6,480 nucleotides of DNA, from contig JAJQIP010000147.1 in the NCBI GenBank assembly GCA_021199145.1, positions 1-6,480 on the forward strand, in the 5' to 3' direction. Both the position numbers and the translations under genes were made by a program. Below, piece by piece: positions 1 through 6,454 of this stretch. Within the stretch, counting starts at the first letter, position 1. The number at the start of each line of letters is the position of its first letter. The notes beneath the pieces were generated by a model that searched no databases, was not told where the DNA came from, and saw nothing but the letters and a program-made list of their open reading frames with translations. The stretch comes from Porphyromonadaceae bacterium (lineage in GTDB: Bacteria > Bacteroidota > Bacteroidia > Bacteroidales > UBA11471).

Positions 1-21
1 AAATTTATAAAAACTAAAAAA

Positions 22-1320
22 ATGAATGTAAAACCGGCTGACTGCAAGTTAGGCGTTTTGTGTGTAGGCTTAGGTGCCGTCGCAACAACATTTATGACAG
101 GTGTATTGATGATCCGTAAAGGATTGGGCAAGCCTGTCGGGTCAATGACCCAGTATGATAAGATACGTGTGGGCCGCGGTGCAGGGAAAAAATATCTGCA
201 TTATGGTGAAATCGTACCTATGGCCGAATTGAAGGATATTGTGTTCGGAGCTTGGGATGTCTATCCCGTCAATGCCTATGAGTCGGCTATCAATGCCCAA
301 GTTTTGCAGGAGAAAGATATTGATCCGGTCAAAGAGGAGTTGGTGAAGATTACTCCGATGAAAGCCGCTTTTGATCATGACTATGCCAAACGTCTCGACG
401 GTAACAACGTGAAAAATTGTGCCACCCGTTGGGATATGGTAGAGGCGTTGCGGGAAGATATCCGTACGTTCAAACAACAGAACAACTGCTCCCGGATTGT
501 CGTATTGTGGGCCGCTTCGACGGAAATCTACGTACCGTATGACAAGAACATTCACGATACCCTCGCCCATCTGGAGAAGGCGATGAAGGAGAATGACCGC
601 CAGCATGTCGCTCCGTCGATGTGCTATGCTTACGCCGCTTTGTCGGAAGGGGCCCCCTTCATCATGGGTGCGCCGAATACGACTGTAGATATCCCCGCCA
701 TGTGGGAGATGGCCGAAAAGACCAAGATGCCTATTGCCGGGAAAGATTTCAAGACGGGACAAACACTTGTGAAATCGGGCTTCGCACCCATTATCGGCAC
801 CCGCTGTCTCGGCCTTTCGGGATGGTTCTCGACCAATATTCTCGGCAACCGTGACGGTCTTGTCCTCGATGAGCCGGCCAATTTCCATACCAAAGAGGTG
901 AGCAAGCTTTCGACCTTAGAGTCCATCCTTGTTCCGGAGAAGCAGCCCGACCTCTATACCGATTATTATCACAAAGTACGTATCAACTACTATCCTCCGC
1001 GTAATGACAATAAGGAGGGTTGGGATAATATCGATATCTTCGGTTGGATGGGTTATCCGATGCAGATTAAAATCAATTTCCTCTGCAGGGATTCCATTCT
1101 TGCCGCTCCCTTGTGTTTGGACCTCGTTTTGTTGAGTGACTTGGCCGCCCGTGCCGGACGTTACGGTATACAACGCTTCCTGAGTTTCTTCCTCAAGAGC
1201 CCGATGCATGACTATACCCAAGGTGAGGTGCCTGTCAACCATCTGTTCCAACAATATGTGATGCTGAAGAACGCCCTTCGTGAAATGGGCGGTTATGAGG
1301 CGGATGAAGAGATTGATTAA
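22..1320 (+). CDS. Inositol-3-phosphate synthase (myo-inositol-1-phosphate synthase)
   Basis: This 432-residue protein is a complete cytosolic NAD-dependent enzyme that should convert glucose 6-phosphate to myo-inositol 3-phosphate. The N-terminus has a Rossmann motif, GLGAVATTF (residues 16-24). Family hallmarks follow: GAPNTTVDIP (216-225), AGKDFKTGQT (239-248) with the lysines expected near the active site, LGNRDG (274-279), and RDSILAAPLCLDL (356-368) in the catalytic domain. The ATG at 22 follows an A-rich leader, as is usual in Bacteroidota, and the gene ends in tandem TAA stops (1318-1323). In Bacteroides thetaiotaomicron the counterpart supplies inositol phosphate for inositol lipids, so the same role is inferred here. 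Partner genes such as an inositol-phosphate lipid synthase would lie upstream, outside the window. A strong terminator follows, so this is the last gene of its transcription unit. Family assignment is firm; the lipid role is inference. Confidence 0.95.
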   Translation: MNVKPADCKLGVLCVGLGAVATTFMTGVLMIRKGLGKPVGSMTQYDKIRVGRGAGKKYLHYGEIVPMAELKDIVFGAWDVYPVNAYESAINAQVLQEKDIDPVKEELVKITPMKAAFDHDYAKRLDGNNVKNCATRWDMVEALREDIRTFKQQNNCSRIVVLWAASTEIYVPYDKNIHDTLAHLEKAMKENDRQHVAPSMCYAYAALSEGAPFIMGAPNTTVDIPAMWEMAEKTKMPIAGKDFKTGQTLVKSGFAPIIGTRCLGLSGWFSTNILGNRDGLVLDEPANFHTKEVSKLSTLESILVPEKQPDLYTDYYHKVRINYYPPRNDNKEGWDNIDIFGWMGYPMQIKINFLCRDSILAAPLCLDLVLLSDLAARAGRYGIQRFLSFFLKSPMHDYTQGEVPVNHLFQQYVMLKNALREMGGYEADEEID

Positions 1321-1346
1321 TAACCACTTTACACATTAAAAACAAG

Positions 1347-1381
1347 AAGAGGTTGCCGCTGTTTTGGAGGCAACCTCTTTT
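1347..1381 (+). terminator. Intrinsic terminator after inositol-3-phosphate synthase
   Basis: A perfect 11-bp stem pairs AAGAGGTTGCC (1347-1357) with GGCAACCTCTT (1369-1379) around an 11-base loop, and a run of four T residues ends at 1381. It lies 27 bases past the first stop codon. The hairpin ends only 16 bases before the ATG of the next gene, so some read-through or attenuation of that gene is possible. Confidence 0.85.
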
Positions 1382-1397
1382 CTCCATTCTTGCTTGT

Positions 1398-3473
1398 ATG
1401 GAAATAGACTTTTGTCCGATAACACTTGCTGCTCGGAATGAAATAATGCGTTTCACTTTGTCGGGTTCCCTGTGGAATTGTGATTTTGCTTTTGCCAACA
1501 TGTATAGTTGGCAATTTCTTTATCGGAGTGAGTATGCCGTAGTTGAAGAGACCTTGTTCATACGTTTTTTTATTGAAGAGGGACGACCCGCCTATATGAT
1601 GCCTCAAGGGGCTATGCCACTCGGAGAGAGTATGTCGTTGTTGCAGAGCGATGCCGCTCGGTTGGGACATGCCCTTTGTCTGTTGGGAATCTCGGAGGAG
1701 TGTCGTACGCGGTTGAACGAAGTTCTCCCCGGAAGGTTCCGTTTTGTCATCGAACGGGATTATGCCGACTATATCTATCTGCGGGAAACTTTGGCCAACC
1801 TGTCGGGAAAGCATCTGCAACCAAAACGAAACCACATCAACCGTTTTGTCAAGAAATATCCCGATTATCGTTATCTCCCCTTAACCCCGGAATTTGTCCC
1901 GGCGTGTCTGCGCTTTGAGGAGGAGTGGATGAAAGACACCTCTCCGGAATATGCCGAGGAGTTGGCGCAGGAGCAGCAGGCGATGATACGGGCCCTGAGC
2001 AATTTCGAGGCCCTGGGCTTGACAGGAGGAACCCTATGGGTCGGGGGACGGTTGGTCGCCTTTACCTATGGGTCGCCCATAACCTATGATACTTTCGGGG
2101 TGCATGTCGAGAAGGCCGATGCCGCTTTTGACGGAGCCTATGCGATGGTCAACCGAGAATTTGTCCGCACGCTGCCCGATACCTATACCTATGTCAACCG
2201 AGAGGAGGATTTGGGAATTCCCGGTCTGCGTCAGGCCAAATTGTCGTATCAGCCTTTTCGTTTACAAGAGAAGATGGCTGCCTTTTATCTGCACAATCGT
2301 GAGATTTCTTCCGAAGTGGTCTTGTCGGTCCAGGGAGCGGGGGAGAGTGCACCGGACGGTTCCTTGACTTTGCGGCAGGCGACTGCGGAGGAGAGACCGG
2401 CCATCGAGGATTTGTGGCAGACCTGTTTTCATGACGACCCTCGCTTTGTCCGACTTTTCTTTTCCCGGAAGTTTTCGCCCGACCATACCTATATCGCCGT
2501 GCGGGGCCGTCGGCTTTGCGCGGCTTTGCAACCGTTGCCCTATCTCATTTCGTTGTGGGGGAGGGAGGAGCCGATGGCTTATTGGGCCGGTCTGTCGACC
2601 TATCCGGCGGAGCGTGGTCAGGGAATCATGGGGGCTTTGATGGCCCATACTTTCTCTTTTTTGCGTCAAAGGGGAGGAGCCTTAGCCGCTTTGATTCCTG
2701 CGGAGACATCGTTGTATGACTATTATGGAAGGTTCGGTTTCGAGACGATTTTTTACCGTCGGAAATCTCTTTATGTGAGGGCGGGTAAAGTGTCGTCCCC
2801 TTCGGGACGATTTTCCGCATCGAATCGCCTTTCCGATGTTGAATCGTTAAGTCAGGCGTGGAAGGAACTTACGGCAGGAATTCCCTGCAGGGTGTTGCAG
2901 AGTGCCGACGATATGGAGGTCGTTTGTGAAGATGTGCGGCTGTCGGGCGGGGATGTCTGGACCGCAACGGACAGTGACGGGTCTATTGCCTCCATTGCCT
3001 TTGTTGTTCCTCTTCAGGAGTCCCTTTCCGTACTTGATATTTGCGCCGTTGATGAGGAGGCCTTGGGAACATTGCTTTCCGCCTTCTGCTCCTATTACGG
3101 TGCACAGCGGTTGTGCCTATCCCAACCGGTTGAGGCGGTGGGGCCTCTCCCGACTTTTCCCGGATGGAGTTTGGAATCGTCGGAAGTCACTCCTCGGGGC
3201 ATGTTGCGTATCACTGATGCTGATTTGTTGCTCAGCCGATACGCAGAGGCTTATCCTACCACGCATTGTACCTTGCGGCTTACCGATGAACAGATGCCTG
3301 TAAATGAGGGAATTTATGAAATCAAAGAGGGTTGCTCATGCAAGCAACCCCTTTCATCGTGTCCGCAGGAATCCTCCTGTGATTATATCTTTGATATCCA
3401 TGCGTTAACCCGTTGGCTGTTTACCGGGGAATCGGGTGCGAAGCCCTATCTCTCCCTATTGTTCAGCGAGTAG
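1398..3473 (+). CDS. Fused DUF2156 (PG lysyltransferase-like) and GNAT/Eis-like acetyltransferase
   Basis: This 691-residue soluble protein appears to join two enzymes. Residues ~1-290 match the DUF2156 fold of phosphatidylglycerol lysyltransferases, itself a double GNAT fold. Conserved stretches include RDYADYIYLR (120-129), KRNHINRF (143-150), LGLTGGTLWVGGRLVAFTYG (206-225) and NREEDLGIPGLRQAKLSYQP (267-286). After a linker (~300-322), residues ~323-460 form a GNAT domain with the acetyl-CoA loop ERGQGIMGAL (405-414) and YYGRFGFE (442-449). Residues ~470-691 resemble the Eis-type C-terminal region, with LRLTDEQMPVNEGIYEI at 626-642 and ending PYLSLLFSE. In Bacteroides relatives, as I recall them, these are two adjacent genes of ~300 and ~390 codons. 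No membrane segments are evident, so the flippase half of MprF is absent. Substrates are unknown; the role is probably transfer of an acyl or aminoacyl group. I chose ATG 1398 because the in-frame TTG at 1353 lies inside the upstream terminator stem and the DUF2156 homology begins right after 1398. Confidence 0.85.
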   Translation: MEIDFCPITLAARNEIMRFTLSGSLWNCDFAFANMYSWQFLYRSEYAVVEETLFIRFFIEEGRPAYMMPQGAMPLGESMSLLQSDAARLGHALCLLGISEECRTRLNEVLPGRFRFVIERDYADYIYLRETLANLSGKHLQPKRNHINRFVKKYPDYRYLPLTPEFVPACLRFEEEWMKDTSPEYAEELAQEQQAMIRALSNFEALGLTGGTLWVGGRLVAFTYGSPITYDTFGVHVEKADAAFDGAYAMVNREFVRTLPDTYTYVNREEDLGIPGLRQAKLSYQPFRLQEKMAAFYLHNREISSEVVLSVQGAGESAPDGSLTLRQATAEERPAIEDLWQTCFHDDPRFVRLFFSRKFSPDHTYIAVRGRRLCAALQPLPYLISLWGREEPMAYWAGLSTYPAERGQGIMGALMAHTFSFLRQRGGALAALIPAETSLYDYYGRFGFETIFYRRKSLYVRAGKVSSPSGRFSASNRLSDVESLSQAWKELTAGIPCRVLQSADDMEVVCEDVRLSGGDVWTATDSDGSIASIAFVVPLQESLSVLDICAVDEEALGTLLSAFCSYYGAQRLCLSQPVEAVGPLPTFPGWSLESSEVTPRGMLRITDADLLLSRYAEAYPTTHCTLRLTDEQMPVNEGIYEIKEGCSCKQPLSSCPQESSCDYIFDIHALTRWLFTGESGAKPYLSLLFSE
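3324..3354 (-). terminator. Putative lgt terminator inside the convergent gene
   Basis: An 8-bp perfect stem, GGGTTGCT (3329-3336) with AGCAACCC (3343-3350), encloses a 6-base loop. It is extended by AAAG (3324-3327) pairing with CTTT (3351-3354) if A3328 is bulged out. Read on the minus strand, it lies about 120 bases beyond the lgt stop and is followed by TCTTTGATTT, a T-rich tail. It sits wholly within the 3' coding part of the convergent fusion gene (residues ~643-653). Termination on the minus strand is inference; the hairpin itself is plain in the sequence. Confidence 0.5.
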
Positions 3474-4340
3474 TCATTTCTTCCGTTTCGGGACGGCGGT
3501 CTCGATGCGGCCGGAGACGGCAGGATGACGCAATGCCCTGACGATGAGCCATACGCCTGCAATAACGAAGGGAATACTCAATAGTTGTCCCATGTTGAGG
3601 ACCATATTGGCTTCGAACGCCTCTTGGTCGTTCTTGACAAATTCGATGAGGAAGCGGCTGAAGAAGACCCCGACAAAAAAGACGCCCATTAAGAGTCCCG
3701 GCCGGTCACCGGCCTGCCTTTTCCAATACATGTACATGAGCAATATGAAGACGGCCAGATAGCACAACGCCTCATAAATCTGTGTCGGGTGCGACGGTTC
3801 GGTAAAGAGCGGCGGAACTCCGTGCATGTGCCACAGGCCCACATTCTCGATGAAGCGGAATCCCCAAGGAAGAGAGGTCACGTGACCGTAAATCTCGTGG
3901 TTCATGAGGTTACCCATGCGGATGAATACGGCCGTCAAAGCCGTCGGTATGACCAGGCGGTCGACCGCCCACAGGATGCTGCGGTGGGTGACCCGTCTCG
4001 AAAAGATGTAGATGGCGATGAGAATGCCGATTGTTCCGCCGTGGCTGGCCAATCCGCCTTCCCATATCTTGAGGATGTCGAGCGGATGGACCGAGTAGTA
4101 GGCCCACCCGTAGAAAATGCAGTGACCTAACCGTGACCCGATGACTGTCGCTACAATGGTGTAAATGAAGGCTTTGTCGCACCAACCGGCGGGAGCGTTG
4201 TCGTGTTTGTAGATGCGGTCTTCGATGGCATAACCGATTAGAAATCCTATGGCAAAGAAGAGTCCGTACCAGCGGACTTCCCGTCCCCCAATCGAAAATA
4301 TCGCCGGGTCAACCGTCCAAGTAATGGCATCAAGTAACAT
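3474..4340 (-). CDS. lgt: Phosphatidylglycerol--prolipoprotein diacylglyceryl transferase
   Basis: This 288-residue inner-membrane enzyme catalyses the first step of lipoprotein maturation, moving diacylglycerol from phosphatidylglycerol to the lipobox cysteine. Family landmarks are all present: RWYGL with Y25, GGLASHGG with H100, the signature IRMGNLMNHEIYG (140-152) with R141, N144 and G152, HPTQIYE (184-190), and SRFLIEF with R229 and E233. These correspond to Y26, H103, R143, N146, G154, R239 and E243 of the E. coli enzyme. Hydrophobic stretches near residues 25-40, 57-78, 98-114, 125-140, 191-206, 214-230 and 250-268 fit the seven-helix topology. The C-terminus is a short basic tail, KRKK. 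The gene starts 9 bases after the ddh stop on the same strand, so the two are probably co-transcribed. Its stop codon abuts that of the convergent fusion gene with no spacer. Confidence 0.96.
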   Translation of the reverse strand: MLLDAITWTVDPAIFSIGGREVRWYGLFFAIGFLIGYAIEDRIYKHDNAPAGWCDKAFIYTIVATVIGSRLGHCIFYGWAYYSVHPLDILKIWEGGLASHGGTIGILIAIYIFSRRVTHRSILWAVDRLVIPTALTAVFIRMGNLMNHEIYGHVTSLPWGFRFIENVGLWHMHGVPPLFTEPSHPTQIYEALCYLAVFILLMYMYWKRQAGDRPGLLMGVFFVGVFFSRFLIEFVKNDQEAFEANMVLNMGQLLSIPFVIAGVWLIVRALRHPAVSGRIETAVPKRKK

Positions 4341-4349
4341 GGGAGTAGA

Positions 4350-5246
4350 CTAAACGAGATGTTTGATAAGCTCTTCACGTTCCCCGTAGAGCATGTCGAC
4401 CACCGGAATTTCAATCATGGTATAACAACCCGGTTGTTGACGGAAGGAAGCCCGAGCGACTCCCACGAGAATTTGCGCCGTAAGGGCGGGGTTGTTGATT
4501 GTCATATTGAATTCCAAAATCTGATTTTGGGTTTTCCCCGATACTCCTTTGCGAATCATGTGTACCCCATGACCCATATCGAGCAGGTCGTTCACACAAT
4601 CCACTTGTATAACGTGAGTTTCGTCATTGACGAAATAGGGGTCATTTTTGATGGCTTGGGCGACCTCATCAAATTTGTACCCCTCTTTCACCTCGATGTA
4701 TACCATGCGGCGATGGATACCTGTACCCATCGGAATGGTCATGGAGAGAGCGGCCTTCACTCCCTCTACCGCTTTTACGGCTACAGTGTGGCCCATGCTC
4801 ATGCCTGGTCCGAAGTTGGTGTAAGTCACTCCTTTGGGAGCGGCGGCCTGCATAAGGGTACGGACGATGGAGTCGCTGCCCGGATCCCATCCCGCTGCCG
4901 TGACAGCTACGGTATTGTATTTTTTGCAAAGGGCATCGAGGCGGCTGCGGAGACCGGCGATTTGGGTATGGATATCGAAACTGTCGACGGTATGGATACC
5001 TCGGGGAAGAATTTTCTCGGCGAACGATTCAACTTTACGGGTCGGTGTGCAGAGAATGGCCACATCAATTCCTTTCAGGGCTTCGATATCGGTAACGACA
5101 GGATAGGCTTTCAATTCGTCGGGAACATCGGCCGCATTCCGGCGTACGATGCCGCCCACCTCAAAATCGGGCGAAGCCAGCAAGGCCTCCAATACAAATT
5201 TTCCAATATTGCCATACCCTACAATGGCAGCTTTTATCTTCTTCAT
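4350..5246 (-). CDS. ddh: meso-Diaminopimelate D-dehydrogenase
   Basis: This 298-residue cytosolic oxidoreductase should catalyse NADPH-dependent reductive amination of tetrahydrodipicolinate to meso-diaminopimelate, bypassing the multi-step dap branch and feeding both lysine and peptidoglycan synthesis. The N-terminus carries the dinucleotide motif GYGNIG (10-15) and an RR pair at 35-36 suited to NADPH. Substrate-domain signatures follow: SFDIH (89-93), GWDPGSDS (119-126), GPGMSMGHT (146-154), HRR (178-180), DMGHGV (223-228) and TINNPALTA (249-257). Length and motif order match family members from Bacteroidota and Corynebacterium. The ATG at 5246 gives the expected N-terminus. It is the first gene of a probable ddh-lgt operon, transcribed from a promoter at about 5294-5301. 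Whether a parallel DapL or acylated route exists cannot be seen here. Confidence 0.95.
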   Translation of the reverse strand: MKKIKAAIVGYGNIGKFVLEALLASPDFEVGGIVRRNAADVPDELKAYPVVTDIEALKGIDVAILCTPTRKVESFAEKILPRGIHTVDSFDIHTQIAGLRSRLDALCKKYNTVAVTAAGWDPGSDSIVRTLMQAAAPKGVTYTNFGPGMSMGHTVAVKAVEGVKAALSMTIPMGTGIHRRMVYIEVKEGYKFDEVAQAIKNDPYFVNDETHVIQVDCVNDLLDMGHGVHMIRKGVSGKTQNQILEFNMTINNPALTAQILVGVARASFRQQPGCYTMIEIPVVDMLYGEREELIKHLV

Positions 5247-5276
5247 ATTATATTCTGTTTTTCCTTATCGGAACAG

Positions 5277-5286
5277 GTTGATCAAC
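5277..5286. promoter_or_regulatory. Palindrome just downstream of the ddh promoter
   Basis: A perfect 10-base palindrome, GTTGATCAAC, lies in the ddh 5' leader, 7 bases downstream of the -7 element and about 30 bases before the ATG. The position would suit an operator, but a palindrome this short can occur by chance. No matching second copy was found nearby. Confidence 0.2.
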
Positions 5287-5293
5287 TCTTTCG

Positions 5294-5301
5294 CAAAGGT
5301 A
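5294..5301 (-). promoter_or_regulatory. Putative ddh promoter, -7 element
   Basis: On the minus strand this reads TACCTTTG, an exact match to the Bacteroidota -7 consensus TAnnTTTG. It lies 47 bases upstream of the ddh ATG, giving a leader of about 40 bases. No clear TTTG -33 element is visible at the expected spacing, only an A-rich stretch. Confidence 0.5.
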
Positions 5302-5343
5302 AATTTTTTTGCCCACATACGTTTCGCAGCGTGGAATTATTTC

Positions 5344-5351
5344 TACTTTTG
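5344..5351 (+). promoter_or_regulatory. Putative yjbQ-like gene promoter, -7 element
   Basis: TACTTTTG is an exact match to the Bacteroidota -7 consensus TAnnTTTG. An imperfect -33 candidate, TTTC, lies at 5322-5325 with an 18-base spacer. Initiation would fall near 5357, about 25 bases before the GTG start at 5383. This supports that start over any further upstream. Confidence 0.55.
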
Positions 5352-5382
5352 CCTTCTGAGTGAACCTTATATTTTTTCAGCC

Positions 5383-5793
5383 GTGATTCGTCAGCAACTC
5401 CTCGTCATTCCCGCTTGTCACAGGGGATACCATTTGATTACCGCCCTTATCGAGAAAGCCTTGGGAGACTTGCCGGAAACGGGATTGCTCCACCTTTTTC
5501 TCCAACACACTTCAGCGGCCCTTACTATCAATGAGAATGCCGACCCGGCCGTACGTCGGGATTTTGAGTCGGCCCTGAACCGCCTTGTCCCCGAAGGTAG
5601 CCGTTACTATACCCATACGTTGGAGGGGGATGACGATATGCCGGCCCATCTCAAGAGTTCGCTTATCGGACCTTCGTTGACCCTGCCCGTGCGGGGCGGC
5701 CGTCTGGCTCTCGGAACCTGGCAAGGCATCTACTTGTGCGAGTTCCGGGATGAGGGAGGAGACAGGCGTATCCTGGCGACCTTGGATTATTGA
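5383..5793 (+). CDS. YjbQ family protein (UPF0047, secondary thiamine-phosphate synthase type)
   Basis: This 136-residue single-domain protein matches the YjbQ/UPF0047 family almost end to end. Conserved residues include QHTSAALTINENADPAVRRD (41-60), EGDDDMPAHLK (81-91) and GTWQGIYLCEFRD (111-123); the His, Asp and Glu residues in these blocks cluster in the presumed active site. E. coli YjbQ has weak thiamine-phosphate synthase activity, but the physiological role is unsettled, so the name should be taken cautiously. The reading frame is open back to 5149, but the family N-terminus and the promoter at 5344-5351 both point to GTG 5383; no in-frame ATG lies between the promoter and that codon. 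The gene diverges from ddh and converges on the kinase-like gene with a 9-base gap. No thiamine genes are nearby. Confidence 0.88.
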   Translation: MIRQQLLVIPACHRGYHLITALIEKALGDLPETGLLHLFLQHTSAALTINENADPAVRRDFESALNRLVPEGSRYYTHTLEGDDDMPAHLKSSLIGPSLTLPVRGGRLALGTWQGIYLCEFRDEGGDRRILATLDY

Positions 5794-5802
5794 GGGAGAA
5801 GT

Positions 5803-6423
5803 TTACCGGTTGAGAAGGTCAAGCCGTTTCTGAACGAAATTGCATATGAGATTGGCCGTCTCTTCCGTTCCCAAAATCGAAGAGTTTACCGACAGGTTGT
5901 ATGAGGAGGCGACACCCCACTCCTTGTCCGAATAGAAATTGTAGTAACTGGCCCGCCTCTTGTCAATTTTGAGGGCTTTTTCCATGGCCTCTTTTCTCGA
6001 TAACAGAGGCTCGTTCTTCAAAATCCGGTCAATCCTATCCTCCATGTCGGCATGGATAAATACGGAGATGCAGCGAGGGTTTTCCCGTAAAATGTAGTCG
6101 GCACACCGGCCTACGATGACGCAGGAGTGGTTGTCGGCAATATTTCTGATTACGTTGGCCTGAAACTTGAAAATATTCTCATGGCAAAGCGCCCCTTCAT
6201 TTTGGAAAGAGGAGATTCCGAACAGGACATTGTAGAGCCCTGACGGTGAAGTCTCGTCAGCCTTTTCAAAATGGCGGGGATCGATGCCGCTCTCTTTGGC
6301 CGCCTCTTGTATCAGTTCCTTGTCGTAATATTTGATTCCCATAAATTGGGAGAGGTAGTGACTAATCTCTTTTCCTCCGCTGCCAAATTGCCGGCCTACG
6401 GTGATAATGAAGTTTTTTTCCAT
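5803..6423 (-). CDS. Cytidylate kinase-like family protein
   Basis: This 206-residue soluble protein belongs to the cytidylate-kinase-like P-loop family (Cytidylate_kin2 type). It has a phosphate-binding loop, GRQFGSGGKEIS (10-21), then YYDKELIQEAA (32-42), VIVGRCADYIL (102-112), the Walker-B-like strand CISVFIHAD (118-126) and a lid-like basic segment, KRRASYYNFYSDKEWG (155-170). Canonical Cmk carries CMP-binding insertions and motifs that I do not see, so phosphorylation of CMP should not be assumed; the substrate is unknown. An in-frame GTG at 6447 would add eight residues, but it lies inside the -7 promoter element. ATG 6423, preceded by purine-rich AGAAAGGG (6431-6438), gives the normal N-terminus. 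The gene is apparently transcribed alone and converges on the YjbQ gene. No clear terminator was found between them. Confidence 0.87.
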   Translation of the reverse strand: MEKNFIITVGRQFGSGGKEISHYLSQFMGIKYYDKELIQEAAKESGIDPRHFEKADETSPSGLYNVLFGISSFQNEGALCHENIFKFQANVIRNIADNHSCVIVGRCADYILRENPRCISVFIHADMEDRIDRILKNEPLLSRKEAMEKALKIDKRRASYYNFYSDKEWGVASSYNLSVNSSILGTEETANLICNFVQKRLDLLNR

Positions 6424-6446
6424 GGTATTTCCCTTTCTTCTATGCA

Positions 6447-6454
6447 CAAAGTTA
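6447..6454 (-). promoter_or_regulatory. Putative promoter of the cytidylate kinase-like gene, -7 element
   Basis: On the minus strand this reads TAACTTTG, an exact match to TAnnTTTG. A 3-of-4 match to the -33 element, TTTA, lies 17 bases further upstream (6472-6475), slightly closer than is typical. The predicted leader is about 17 bases, which fixes ATG 6423 as the start codon. Confidence 0.55.

Noticed and set aside
142..888. Minus-strand open frame of 248 codons inside the inositol synthase gene
   Set aside because: It lies entirely within a strongly conserved gene on the other strand and shows no family features.
1353..1397. Fifteen-residue N-terminal extension of the fusion protein from a TTG codon
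   Set aside because: The TTG is inside the terminator stem, the added residues have no homology, and the DUF2156 domain begins at the ATG at 1398.
3324..3354. The embedded hairpin as the original end of the plus-strand gene, with later stop loss
   Set aside because: The residues after it (DIHALTRWLF...PYLSLLFSE) look like the normal family C-terminus, so the gene was not recently extended over a terminator.
4359..5363. Long plus-strand open frame (334 codons) spanning the whole of ddh in antisense
   Set aside because: It is the mirror frame of a clearly conserved gene, its translation has no recognisable motif, and it runs through the promoter region. It is a codon-bias shadow.
5149..5382. 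N-terminal extension of the YjbQ protein by 78 residues
   Set aside because: It overlaps the 5' part of ddh in antisense, has no homology to the family, and lies mostly upstream of the likely promoter.
5794..5830. Possible bidirectional terminator between the YjbQ and kinase-like genes
   Set aside because: Only a weak imperfect stem (GGTTGA with TCAAGCC) is visible, with no T-run on either side.
6424..6447. Eight-residue N-terminal extension of the kinase-like protein from a GTG codon
   Set aside because: The GTG overlaps an exact -7 promoter element, and a better ATG with a purine-rich leader follows at 6423.
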